The translations under genes and the position numbers were made by a program. 64,000 nucleotides of DNA, from assembly GCF_964355755.1 (NCBI RefSeq), contig NC_092675.1, positions 27,506,412-27,570,411 of the forward strand. Direction: 5' to 3'. Origin of the DNA: Antedon mediterranea. Its lineage: Eukaryota; Echinodermata; Crinoidea; Comatulida; Antedonidae. Under the pieces are notes generated by a model, which was not told the DNA's origin, did not search any database, and worked only from the letters and a program-made list of their open reading frames with translations. Shown here one piece after another: positions 15,201 to 23,938 of the stretch (positions are counted from its first letter, which is position 1; each line of letters opens with the position of its first letter).

Positions 15201-18200
15201 GACGATGACAATGTTATTACCTAGGCTAGCACTTTGGAGACAATTCAGTGTTTTTCAGAGTTCATTCACAATGTAAAAAAAATAAGGGGTATTAATATTA
15301 CAGTACTCTCAATTTCTCAAATCAGTTTTATCATCTGTTTTCTATAAAAACTTAAATACAGTAGTACTAGTAGTAGCCAGAGATTTTTTGGTATCCAAAA
15401 TAACTTTGCACTACGAAAACGAACGTCCCACAAAGCAACAACGTCCTACAAAAGCAACAATATTTTACAAAGGAATGAATAACCTTAACCTACTGTAGTA
15501 TGATTCTTAAGACTGTATTCTCAGTCTTTGATCCAACACAAAGGATGTCAAGGTAAATGCCATGGAGGAAATGCAGTTTATGTTCTAATCAACAGACCAT
15601 TCTCAAACACAAAACAATCTCCCGCAATCTTTATCTATTTCTACTGCGAAATTGCAATAAAAGTATGTTTTATTGTACTTTTAAACTAAAGTTGTCTGGT
15701 GGTAGTGGTTTTTGGTGGGAAAATATTGTAAATCTTTGAATTTATCTTGACAATGGTAAATGAAGTTAATGATTATAAATACTGATAGTATTGAGAGATG
15801 TTGTCTTTTTTGTAGGAAAAAAAAGGTGGGGCCTACAATACTATAACAGTAAAAGTATGACAGGGATGTAGAGAGATACGTTACAGTGGAAAAGACAAAA
15901 CTATACTAAAAGGTTTTGTGTATCCAGAACAGAATGTTGAAATTATACTGTAAGGGGAATAGATTTGAACAGATTTTTTAAAAAACCATTTGTGAAGTTT
16001 TTTAGCTGCTTTCATAATCTATAGAAAATTTAAGAAAAAGACTCCATTATTTTGTTTACCAAATTTATAATCGGTCATGAGAAGTTCTGGTGGTTTTTCG
16101 ATACAAGCATAACTGATTTCTAAAGGGTCCAGGGCTGCCAGGTGATGCCCCCTAATCTGTAAAAAAATCATCCTGTCTTGTTAAACAATACATCATCAAC
16201 CTTATACAGACAATTGAAAGTATTCCAAATGCACACTCTAATTTCAGTAGAAATTAGTAGTTTAATTCAGGTTAATTAATAATATCTTCAGTAATATTAA
16301 GTTTATACAGTACTAACTACTACTGAACTCTCTCAATATCAGATTCTCTGAAAAACTCTTCCAACACCAGGGGTGGATTGCTATAAAACAGTCTTAACTG
16401 ATGGTCTTAACTCCCCGATTAAAGCCGGCTTTATCAGATAGACGGTCTTATTAAAGCCACTCCTGATAGACCATTGCTATAAACCAGTCTTAGATAAGAC
16501 CGCGTAAAGTAACAAATTGAGGGCGTACTTTGCGCGTAGAATACCAAATAAGGTAATGTTCGTCACGCTTGTTCAATTCACAATCATAACAGTACGTACA
16601 TTTCTACGCGAGAAAATCCATTCTAGGCCTATATAACAATAAAATCACCATTATTATTTGATTTAACACTTAAAACTCGTTCAATTGGTTGTCTTTGACG
16701 ATAAATAATACGTAAAAGCAACAAAAAGAGAGGTTTAACTTATAAGACTGTTTTAAGACTCCTTCGAGTAGGCTTTAATTTTAAAGACCGTTTACAGGTT
16801 AGACCGCGGTATAGCAATGGTCTATAATATAAGACTACTTGGTACGTCACGAATTATAGCCGGCTAAGCGCTAAGACCGGTTATAGACCGCTTATAGCAA
16901 TCCGCCCCAGACTTGAGGTCCAAAACGAAAAATACATTTAGAAATATACCAGAATTTCTAGAAAGCCAGCCCAACAGTATCTGGTATTGGGAGAGTTACA
17001 ATAGGTCTTTGTACAAAAAGACCTACAGTATGTGTATTGTAGTGGTAGTATGGCAGACTCTCTGTATCGTACCATTGTTTAATTTTAAAAGAATTCCTGA
17101 AAAGCGGTATTTAAAATGATACAATGAATGAATGCAGACTGAAACCAGTCAATGACGGACTAATGTTCTCAATCATGAGGACGTCTAACAAAACATATAA
17201 CATTGAATGAGAAAGAAAGAATGCGTAGCCAACCTGATATGAACGAATGATGGCCTGCACACTCAGATGATCCTCAATCACTTGGCGATCAAATGTGGGA
17301 GATTGTGTTAGACTGCCTCCTGTTGGAACAACGCTCATCACCGATGGTGGCGCTTGATAAGCGGTTCCAGGTGCGGCACCCTTTTCTGCATTCCGGAAGA
17401 AAATATCCCACGACTAGAAACAGAAAAAATATGAATTTTAAATTATGTTCAGTAATCTTGGATACAGTAATAATAATAATATTAATTTCAAAAGTATAAA
17501 GAAAATGAATTAATGTAATTTATACAATATATTGTATTGTACAATAACAAATTACGCAGAGACAACTTTACAAGGTAAACCTTAGATTCAAGGTGCTCTG
17601 AAAACAATTACAATATTTGTTCATACTTTTTTCGTTATCCATCTTTGACAATATGCTTTCCAAAAGGTTTTTTCATTTTGTGTATTTAAGAAAGGATGGT
17701 TTGTTATTTTGTCAATAAACAATAAAAAAATACTGTATAAAACACATTTTCCTAATTTACCCCAAAAAAGATGTACACATCAAAGAATAATGTACTGTAT
17801 ACATTTTCATTACTGTATTTAAAGAACAAATATAAAACAATTCTTTTCACACCACAGTACTCTTCATGACATTATTATATATTGCCATTAATAACAAGTG
17901 TCATTAATAAATGATTGTTTTGCATATTGGCATTTACCATCAGGTATAAAAGGTTAATAACATTATGAAAAGACACCTCTTTATTTAGAAGTCTTCTGCG
18001 CACATTCCATATGGTGTACTGTGCAGTGAATCAAACAATATGCTTAAAATCATTAGATTTATATAATAATATATAATACAAAAACATCAAACAAATTAAA
18101 TTTTATGATCATTCTCAAATTCTCATCTCATCTCATAGCCTATTTCACCCACTGCTGTGTGAAGGCCTCCTCCAGCTGTTTCCATTTAGTTCTGTTTCTT

Positions 18201-21200
18201 GCCGGTCTTTTCCATTTCCATGTACGTTGTAATGTTGTCACGCCATCTTCTTTTTTGCCGTCCTCTTCTTCTTCTCCCTGTCCTCGGCTGCTATTGTACA
18301 TCAAAGGTGTTGTTTCCATGTAAATTTTATTATTAAATTATCTGTCTCTGTTTGAAAGGTAACTAAATATTATCATGACTTAATGTCTTGTTACTAAGTC
18401 TGTGTGTACATGTAGTATGTTCATAATATTGAAATCCAGTAAATTTATCACAGTACTGTACCAACATTGGTGAGTGAGTGTGGCCGAGCTCTTAAGACAG
18501 TGGAACCGTAATCCATAGCCATAACATCGGCAAGGCTTCGAGGCTCACTCGCTCCTTGGTTCTGGTGGTAGAACAAGTCTTCTCGGATAAGGACTATAAA
18601 CCGTAGGTCCAGTGTACTGTACATCTGGCTCATGTGCACTTTAAAAAACCTAGTACATATTTCGAGACGAGTAGGGGGTTACCCCGGTGTACTAGTTCAT
18701 ACATACACACTGTCGTGGACAGAAGTGATGGCGCCGTAGTTGGCTGTCGATGACACGATGTGACCCTTAGGGGAGAAGAATGTTGTTGAAAAGATGTAAC
18801 ATCTAAAGTCCACAGTGCCTTTGATCACTAATTGTTGCTGGAACTGGCGCTTTACAAATTTGTATATTATATTATTATTAAATGAGAATGTTGATACTGT
18901 AATAAGGTATATATTGTCTAAAAGTTTTTGCATGACAAATAAACTGTCAGGTTTGCGGTACATGCGTTTAAAAAAAAGAAATTAAGTATGGCTGAGAATG
19001 TCTCGATGTTGGTACTACAGTATGATCGAGTAAATACTCTGGATCTACAGTTACCGTATTATGCAAATAAGTGTAGGTCAACCAAGCCAATTGACCTTTT
19101 TGATCTTTGACCCCTAGTACCTACAAATAATATCAGAAAACTGATCTACAGGTGGTAAGATTCCCCCAACAATGTACATATAACTAATCTACGATTATTT
19201 ACTAAATTCCTAGGTTTGTTTATTTATTTATCTTAGTCCTAGACAGAATTACTTTAATACCAAACTTTTTCTAAAAGAAAAACATCAATCCAAAATCATT
19301 GCATCATATACCGCTGTGGGACTACAGTACAGTATTCATGAGCACATGGCTTTCTTGAAAAAAATGAAAGCTACCTACAGTAGTACTGTATATTACAGTT
19401 TACAACAGTTCAAAAGCAAAGTTACAATAGTGAGCGCACAGTATAACACAACTGAACACACCGTGTTACCAACGTGTTAGGACATACTCAGTAGAGTCAT
19501 TCAAATCATCTTCATTGATTAATATTGACACGATGCTGTCGACGATAATGCATTTCATTATAAACGATTGGTCGTTTAATATCCAACAAGACTTTCTATC
19601 AACTGTGACATTAATTTGGCTAACATTATCAGCTAACAAACCTAGTAGGTGATACAAAACTAGAATTAAAATGCTACCTGTACGGGTTAAGATTGAATTT
19701 TACAGCTAAGCGCTCTGTCTACACTACTGTCAAACTTTATGTGACAAAAAATGTGATATGTCCATATATGGACATGATGATGTCATACCACTACCATATT
19801 TGGGCATACCACTACCATATTTGGGCATATCACTACCATATTTGGGCACATCACACTGTTTTTGTTTTCACAATGATTTTATGACAGATGTGTCTACTCT
19901 ACAATATGGTACTTGATCTAACGTATGGCATTCCTACTGCACAATACACTCTGTACAGATTAATTGGTATCGTGTTTTAGTTTTTTTAATCAGTGTACAG
20001 TATCTTGATAATACAACAATATTTACCTAGTACATTGCATAAAAACCTGAATGGAAAATTACATTCTGTACATTATCATTATTTAAATAAGGAAGTGAGG
20101 GAGGGACTTGTGACATTATTGCTGAACAGTTTATAAATGCTAAATCCAGATTTGCATTAATCAATTCTTTGTTGATAACTTGTTGTTGATAACTTGTAAT
20201 TATAATTAATTATAAACAAATTAATCTACAATAATTGTAAAATTTAAAAATTATAATCTCAATCATTTCTGTATAGTATTATTAATAATATAGGACTTAC
20301 TTTATAGGTCTGTGTCTTTATAGGTTTATAGGTATTTTATAAATAAAATTATATTTAGGAGAAAAAGTAAGTTCTAATTTTATAAAGTGGAAGGATCATT
20401 AAAATATAGTAAGATTCATTAGGCTGCCTGAGATTGTTTCCTTAAACTTTCGATAAGAGGACATCAGGTGATGACTGAGCTTGACTATGCTAAATGTCTC
20501 ATCATGAGGAAGTGATCATTTCCTTGGACAGTTCTGCTGCACACACAACATTGCACTGTACACAAATTGAGAACATTTTTTTAAAGAAAGTAACTCAGTC
20601 AGGGGCCAGTCTCTACAGCAAGAAATCGATTTATAGCCCTTGAATAAATTAGTGAATGAATTCGGCAGAAGACATACAGTACATTGGTCTACAATATCAA
20701 ACTTTATGTGATAAAAAATGTCACGTGCCCATGGACATGATGATGTAATATCATATTTAAGGATATCACTACCATATTTGGGCACATGTATCACACTTTT
20801 TTTTTGTCAAACTACTGTAGATGATAGAGTAGACAGAGCTTTAGAAATAGAAATAGAGAAAGTAGAAAAAGGGCACAGCCCAGGGTCATTCATTAATCAG
20901 CAATGAACCAAAGTATATTTGTTGTTGGTGGTATACAGTAATTCAGAACAAAGTATTGGTTATCCAATTGTTTATCTCTAGTTTAAAGGTCATTAATTAT
21001 ACATTCAAAATGAATAAGTTCAGCAACAGAATCAATATATAGCAAAATTGGCTGTTTTATTCTACCATCTTTAATTAAAAGTTTTACCAAAGGTTATTTG
21101 TACTGCACTGCAGGCAAAGAAAGCTCCAATGGTTCCATCATAATATATGATGACCAATTCATATTTCTGGACTCTACTACCTACAGTGCCCTTGACTTTT

Positions 21201-21894
21201 ATTAGTACAGGGTGGTGTATACTATACTCTATCCTATCAACAGCGACATGGAAAAAGGTAAGGAATATTGGACTAGCATGTGAGAGGCATGGGTTCCAGA
21301 CTTGTCTGTGATCCTAAAATGAAAGATACTATACATCAAGACAATCATTGTAGCAGCCGCTCAGCTGGAAAGTTCCCAATATTAGTCCTTCACAAAAACT
21401 TATTTCTTGGCCAACTACCAGCAAATCTTTCCAAAAATCTGACACAGATGAGCGGCAATTTACTTTGATGAATGGCTTGATTCAAACTGACATTTCGTAG
21501 AATACAATAGTATTGTTGGCAAAGAAGTTGTGAAGCTCCATGTGTAACATGTTTTGCTGCCATCTTGTATAATATTACAGTATAAGGAAACTTGGCTGTG
21601 CCTTAAGAACTATAACATACACAAATCAATAGTAAAAGGCTTTAATCAATTAAACATCGTGGCTGAGTAAACCAAAATACATACCTTATGTACACTTTGT
21701 GGATTTTCTAACCATGATACATACATTTCCTCAACATAATTAGAACTGCTACCATTAAGGAATGGTTCTGTGGCAACAGGCGCAACATAATATCGAGGAA
21801 ACTGAAGTCTTTCGGCACAATGCCGTGGCCAGAACGTCCTATTTACATTGGCCAATTGTCGGCTTTTATTTAAAACTGTCTTAATATGTTGCAT
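228..21894 (-). CDS. OGDH: 2-oxoglutarate dehydrogenase E1 subunit, mitochondrial (partial, C-terminus off left edge)
   Basis: E1 of the 2-oxoglutarate dehydrogenase complex, a thiamine-diphosphate enzyme of the mitochondrial TCA cycle. Exons in transcript order: 21894-21685, 17413-17234, then either 16156-16060 or 9465-9363, then 6893-6793, 6182-6028, 5609-5372, 5084-4905, 4483-4355, 3894-3715, 3483-3331, 2933-2831, 2246-2130, 1872-1722, 1595-1468, 406-228. All junctions are GT/AG and frames join without stops, giving about 769 codons (human protein about 1,023 from memory). Landmarks: the N-terminal SSNYVEEMY segment following a basic presequence, [78 protein letters not shown]. The start Met opens a basic, Ser/Thr-containing presequence fitting mitochondrial import. 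The last visible exon ends at HGYEGM, so roughly the last quarter is missing. Identification is very secure; individual boundaries may shift by a few bases. Confidence 0.96.
467..1319. mobile_element. Non-autonomous DNA transposon with long terminal inverted repeats
   Basis: The two ends are inverted copies: the left starts AGAGAGAAATGGCGAACCG and is repeated in reverse complement at about 1300-1318. Homology continues inward through GAGTGGGTATA and AACAAACC, giving arms of about 65-70 bp. The interior has no long open frame. It sits in the OGDH intron between exons 406-228 and 1595-1468. Target duplication is unclear. Confidence 0.7.
2548..2700. mobile_element. Palindromic MITE family A, copy 1
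   Basis: Family A is about 110-190 bp with inverted ends reading TCTACACTATCAAACT and AGTTTGATAGTGTAGA, flanked by AAGCTCTG / CAGAGCTT and often TTAA. The middle carries GTGATGTGCCCATATATGG and ACCATATTTGGGCACATCAC. This copy has a shortened left end and two ACCATATTTG units. It lies in an OGDH intron. Confidence 0.8.
3037..3170. mobile_element. Palindromic MITE family A, copy 2
   Basis: Both inverted ends are present (TCTACACTATCAAAC at the left, GTTTGATAGTGTAGA at the right). The central CCATATATGGACATGATGAT is intact. Located in the OGDH intron between exons 3483-3331 and 2933-2831. Confidence 0.82.
3547..3690. mobile_element. Palindromic MITE family A, copy 3
   Basis: A complete copy with both ends. 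It begins 64 bp from the 3' acceptor of the OGDH exon ending at 3483 and stops just before the exon at 3715, so it fills most of this short 231 bp intron. Confidence 0.82.
4141..4290. mobile_element. MITE family C, partial copy
   Basis: Contains CACACCTGTTCAGGCAAGG and CGGCGCTGGCAAATCAA, homologous to the left half of the element at 4697-4886. It is followed by a short inverted repeat around GGCTATGCACATA / TGGTGCATAGCC. The right half is not recognisable. Confidence 0.5.
4697..4886. mobile_element. MITE family C, full copy
   Basis: Inverted ends of about 50 bp: the left begins GTCTTTCACACCTGTTCAG with CGGTTCTGGTCCG inside; the right, in reverse complement, begins GTCTTCCACACCGGTTCCAG. ATGTGGCTATGCGT is internal. 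It lies in the OGDH intron between exons 5084-4905 and 4483-4355. Superfamily unknown. Confidence 0.6.
5184..5294. mobile_element. Palindromic MITE family A, copy 4
   Basis: A short copy: both ends are present but the centre is reduced and lacks the TTTTTTGTCAAACTAG segment. It lies in the OGDH intron between exons 5609-5372 and 5084-4905. Confidence 0.75.
5720..5923 (-). mobile_element. tRNA-derived SINE with V-domain-like centre
   Basis: On the minus strand the head reads GTGGCCGAGTGGTTAAGG, a Leu/Ser-tRNA-like box A, followed by GGCAGGTTCAAGACACTC, a box B. Downstream comes TTTTCGGATAAGAAC, then GGAGGTCCAGTAC and GGGGGTTACCCCGGTGTACT. This order (CGGAT.AGA.., GAGGTCC, AGTAGGGGGTTACCCCGGTGT) resembles, from memory, the conserved central domain of V-SINEs described in vertebrates. 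It lies in an OGDH intron. Confidence 0.65.
7308..7349. repeat. (GTGA)n microsatellite
   Basis: About ten tandem copies of GTGA. Confidence 0.95.
8031..8160. mobile_element. Palindromic MITE family A, copy 5
   Basis: The left end is intact (AAGCTCTGTCTACACTATC) and the right end reads TTTGATAGTGTAGAGTC. The centre has diverged. Located in the long OGDH intron 6894-9362. Confidence 0.78.
8395..8490 (+). mobile_element. LINE-like 3' tail
   Basis: Contains an imperfect hairpin (GGCCTCGT near 8417, ACGAGCCTC near 8446) followed by AAAATAAAG and an ATTATTATT tail. This layout is typical of short 3' ends of non-LTR elements. No coding part remains. Confidence 0.4.
9363..9465 (-). other. OGDH: OGDH alternative exon, acidic version
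   Basis: A 103 bp exon preceded by TAG and followed by GTAAGA. It reads [20 protein letters not shown] then [14 protein letters not shown] and ends in phase 1. It begins at the same homologous position (IRGH..DPL) and in the same phase as 16060-16156, so only one of the two can be included in a normal transcript. Both join in frame to the next exon at 6893 through a split Glu codon. This version keeps the acidic CADLDSE stretch, equivalent to the DADLDSS region of the calcium-sensitive vertebrate isoform (recalled). Confidence 0.9.
10509..11142. mobile_element. Non-autonomous DNA transposon with TTAA ends
   Basis: The left end reads TTAAAGCCCCATTCCCTAC. The right end in reverse complement reads TTAAAGACCCCTTCCCTGC, and ACGTTTTTT is repeated inside both arms. 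TTAA borders both ends, as in piggyBac-type insertions, but I could not recognise the superfamily. The interior has no coding frame. It sits in the OGDH intron between the two alternative exons. Confidence 0.6.
12486..12672. mobile_element. MITE family B, copy 1
   Basis: About 187 bp palindrome: the left end AAAGCGTGGTTCCCACTAG matches the reverse complement of CTAGTGGGAACCAAGCTTT at the right. Inner arms repeat AACGCAAGGACGTAA-type sequence and the centre has GCGATGGCTTATTCGCTTG. It is in the OGDH intron 9466-16059; two further copies lie at the borders of the transporter array. Confidence 0.85.
13632..13655. repeat. Purine tract with 14-base G run
   Basis: GAGAGAGG followed by an uninterrupted G run. 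It is low-complexity sequence in an OGDH intron. Confidence 0.8.
13690..14030 (-). mobile_element. LINE remnant, C-terminal tail of a reverse transcriptase ORF
   Basis: The minus frame at 13805-14023 includes [19 protein letters not shown] followed by [16 protein letters not shown]. This fits the C-terminal pattern of CR1/L2/Jockey-like ORF2 proteins (Y.G..LWNSLP.DIK...S...FK..LK). Only the tail remains. Confidence 0.5.
14254..14322 (+). mobile_element. LINE-like 3' tail with hairpin
   Basis: GAGGGCCCAATG pairs with ATGGGCTACCCTC and is followed by CAATAAAAAA. It resembles the 3' termini of CR1/L2-type elements; compare the tail at 32530-32625. Confidence 0.4.
14980..15041. mobile_element. 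Palindromic MITE family A, copy 6 (right half only)
   Basis: Starts at ACCATATTTGGGTACATCAC and runs to AGTGTAGACAGAGCTTAA. The left half is absent. Confidence 0.7.
16060..16156 (-). other. OGDH: OGDH alternative exon, acid-poor version
   Basis: A 97 bp exon preceded by ACAG and followed by GTAAAC. It reads [20 protein letters not shown] then [12 protein letters not shown] and ends in phase 1. It is homologous to and mutually exclusive with 9363-9465, and is 6 bp (two codons) shorter. The acidic cluster after DPL is reduced: SYACIEK stands where the other exon has NCADLDSE. It has no stop codon and good splice sites, so it looks functional rather than relic. Confidence 0.88.
16370..16907. 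mobile_element. Non-autonomous DNA transposon, GGGG..CCCC termini
   Basis: Terminal inverted repeats: the left reads GGGGTGGATTGCTATAA, and the right in reverse complement GGGGCGGATTGCTATAA. Sub-terminal arms repeat AGACCG/CGGTCT and GCCGGCT motifs many times. No coding frame. The termini are reminiscent of Harbinger-type elements, but no clear 3 bp target duplication is visible. Confidence 0.65.
18110..18300 (-). mobile_element. LINE remnant (possible RTE-like C-terminus)
   Basis: The minus strand encodes [17 protein letters not shown] before a stop, in a GC-richer patch unlike the surrounding intron. I recall similar endings in invertebrate LINE ORFs, but the clade is uncertain. No other domain remains. 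Confidence 0.35.
18471..18700 (+). mobile_element. tRNA-derived SINE with V-domain-like centre, second copy
   Basis: Same organisation as the copy at 5720-5923, in the opposite orientation. The head reads TGTGGCCGAGCTCTTAAGAC, then GTTCTGGTGGTAGAAC, TCTCGGATAAGGAC, GTAGGTCCAGTG and GAGTAGGGGGTTACCCCGG. Box B is degenerate. Located in the OGDH intron 17414-21684. Confidence 0.65.
18697..18860 (-). pseudogene. Possible WD40 (ARPC1-like) fragment
   Basis: A minus-strand frame reads [14 protein letters not shown], then [20 protein letters not shown]. The DFRCYIFS stretch followed by an FSP.G block resembles the DFKCR.FSA and FS..G..W.SHDS segments of the Arp2/3 subunit ARPC1 (recalled), with the intervening part missing. 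It is a short, isolated fragment in an OGDH intron and could be a decayed retrocopy. Coincidence is possible. Confidence 0.25.
19706..19900. mobile_element. Palindromic MITE family A, copy 7 with internal triplication
   Basis: The left end is intact. The central ACTACCATATTTGGGCA unit of about 22 bp is repeated three times in tandem (about 19786-19850). The right inverted end is degenerate. Confidence 0.75.
20688..20842. mobile_element. Palindromic MITE family A, copy 8
   Basis: Ends read TCTACAATATCAAACT at the left and GATAGAGTAGACAGAGCTT at the right, with a diverged centre. It is the last copy in the OGDH introns; I saw none in the transporter cluster. Confidence 0.75.
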
Positions 21895-22650
21895 TTTTAA
21901 AAATTAGTCCTTTGTGGCGCACCACAATTTTTAAAATCAAGTCTTTTTTGGCAAAAAGGGTGTTTTCCTGGTCTCTCCAGCTTGGTTGAAGGTGATACCC
22001 TCAACGAAAAAAAAAAGGATTTCTGGTTAAGTTGTCTTCCAAGAAAATCAACACTTTTAACATCAGCTTCACAAATAGAAATGGCTGCTTGATGTTAGTC
22101 TATTAATGAAAAGAAATAAAGAATGTTTTAATATTTTTAATATGTTAGGTCTCTCTTTATTAAACTTTATTATTTAGGCCCCTATTCTATACCTACCTAT
22201 TGTAATTGTATATTAAAGTTAATATTATTAAGTTATGCCTAAGCTAGACTAAGACTAGCCTAGAGGCCTTAGGCCTAGGCTAGTGATAAATCACTAAACT
22301 AAACTACACGTACTAAGCCTAGGCCTAGGCATATATTAAACATCGTCTCTAAAGACTAGGCTAGGCCTAGGCCAACAGAATCAGTTTTACCGGTAGGGAT
22401 ACAGCAAACGCGAATACTTCCTTGAACTATTGAGAAAAAATACAGGAAGCTGGCCTAGCCTAGAAAATAGAGGAGCACAACTATCGATTCAGAATATCAA
22501 CTATTACGGGTTTCTTCAAATCTATTTTGACGAGAGTTTATTTAAGTAATAAATGATAACTTAAAGCATGCTCACTTACGATTTAAAATCTTTTTGCCTC
22601 TGCAATTAACGTTTGAACTCGGTGTAGTTACTGCAGTGTTCTAGGCGTAC
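21895..22650 (-). other. OGDH: OGDH 5' UTR exons and transcription start zone
   Basis: The untranslated part of the first coding exon appears to run up to an acceptor (AATAG) ending at 22100, giving exon 22099-21685. A strong donor (AAATC then GTAAGTGAG) ends an upstream exon at 22580. A non-coding first exon at about 22580-22640 is therefore likely. The exact transcription start is not visible. TAGGCCTA-type repeats fill the intron between (22230-22380). Confidence 0.55.
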
Positions 22651-23607
22651 ACATTCTTTCCATCGAATTCGCGCAATCTGAAATTCTTTGACCTTTACCC
22701 TTATGACGTAAACAACTTAAGTTTTGTGCCGGAAGCTAAGTTTGTTCTTTATTTAACTAGGAAAACCGGTGGGTTTTTATGCTTCTTGGTATTTCGTTTC
22801 GTCACTGAAAATATTGTTGTTTTCAATTCACATAGGATGATACATAACCACTTGTACTTTTCTTTATTTTGTAAACAGTAAACAAATATCTGGGATAAAT
22901 TAATATTTATTTGAGGTGATCGTTGTGCGACGAAGCGTGATAAAAAGTGGGCGTATAAAATGATAAAGTTTCATTGGTTATTGAACTTTTCTAACTTTGA
23001 ACGCTGGATATATTTGACTTACCGAGCATGTGATTCTTCTATTGACTTTCAAACACTCGTGATGTCATTTCTGTCATATCATTTCTGTCATTGTTATGCA
23101 GTTGACCTTCATGAAGCGGATTTATTAAATCGTAAGTAAGCCTACTAGAATTCAACTTAATATTAAAAGCATAAAGTAGTGTTACATTGATTCTTTACAC
23201 TTGTTTCTAATCGGTTGTACTTTATAAATATGTACGACTACAAGACCTGCTCTACAGACGGACTTTGCACTTTCTTTTCATACAATAAATGTTGATATGT
23301 TTATAAGTCATATCACAAATACAATGTTATATACAATGCTACAGGTAATTGTCGAGTATCAGACGTCCTGACAATGTTAATAAAAGTCAATGAAATGTCT
23401 CTACAGTCCTACCATAGGCCTATATACAATTCATGCATATCAAAACAACTGGAAATTGTTACTTATTGTTAATTGTTAAATTAGGTATTATGTCGGGTTA
23501 TTTCGAACTTTAACGGGGGGGGGGGGGGGTTCTCTATTCTAAAATCACAGTTTGAATAAATTCTAAAAATAAACATATTTCTTGACAGGTCTGCTTATGT
23601 AGCAACT
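22640..23607. promoter_or_regulatory. Divergent promoter interval between OGDH and transporter gene A
   Basis: OGDH is transcribed leftward from about 22.6 kb and gene A rightward. A strong donor (AATC then GTAAGTAAG) ends a probable non-coding first exon of gene A at 23131, and an acceptor (CTTGACAG) opens the next exon at 23589. If these hold, the two start sites lie only about 400-500 bp apart. No TATA box is convincing. A poly-G run sits at 23515-23529. Confidence 0.45.
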
Positions 23608-23938
23608 ATGGCATCGGAAACGGCACCACTGCTAAAAGACATGGCAGACGACTCACAGGCAAAAAAGAGTGTATCCTTGACGCAGTCAGGACGAATGCAT
23701 ATTGTACTCTGTATATTATGCTGTGAACTATGTGAAAGATTAACATATTACAGTATTGTGGCTAACTTGGTGGTGTACTGCACAAATAAGTTAGGTTATA
23801 CAAGTGCTGATGCGGTCACCGTCAGCCTTGTGTTTTCCGGGACATCTTATTTTGTTCCTGTCTTAGGAGGATGGGTTGCGGACTCAATCTCAGGAAGATA
23901 CAACGCCATTTATGGCAGTTTGCTCATTTATTTTGTAG
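23608..23938 (+). CDS. SLC15A4-like: Gene A alternative first coding exon 1a (or orphan exon of a lost copy)
   Basis: Starts at ATG 23608 after an acceptor at 23588 and ends phase 1 before GTGAGT at 23939. It encodes 110 residues: the N-terminus MASETAPLLKDM, carrying an acidic dileucine ETAPLL like the lysosomal sorting signal of SLC15A4, then CCELCERLTYYS, which holds the ExxER proton-coupling motif of the POT family, then FVPVLGGWVADS. Its phase matches exon 2 at 25997, so it can splice in frame to give a 577-residue protein, skipping exon 1b. No other exon belonging only to it is present before 25460. Note YYS where the family has YYG. Confidence 0.7.

Larger units (their letters stand above)
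9466..16059. other. OGDH intron between the two alternative exons
   Basis: A 6.6 kb AT-rich interval. It holds the TTAA-ended element (10509-11142), MITE B copy 1, a LINE remnant, a LINE tail and half a MITE A copy. Apart from these I see no further exon or gene. If 16060-16156 is skipped, it forms part of one intron of 7.8 kb. Confidence 0.65.
17414..21684. other. OGDH intron 1 between coding exons
   Basis: A 4.3 kb intron with a LINE remnant, the V-domain-like SINE, the ARPC1-like fragment and MITE A copies 7 and 8. The remainder is AT-rich sequence without recognisable content. Confidence 0.65.

Noticed and set aside
18995-19140. A third alternative OGDH exon behind a TTTGTAG acceptor near 19120
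   Set aside because: The translation has no IRGH..DPL pattern and does not resemble any part of OGDH.
21250-21320. tRNA-like sequence around GAGGCATGGGTTCCAGAC
   Set aside because: No closing acceptor stem; too degenerate to call even as a SINE.
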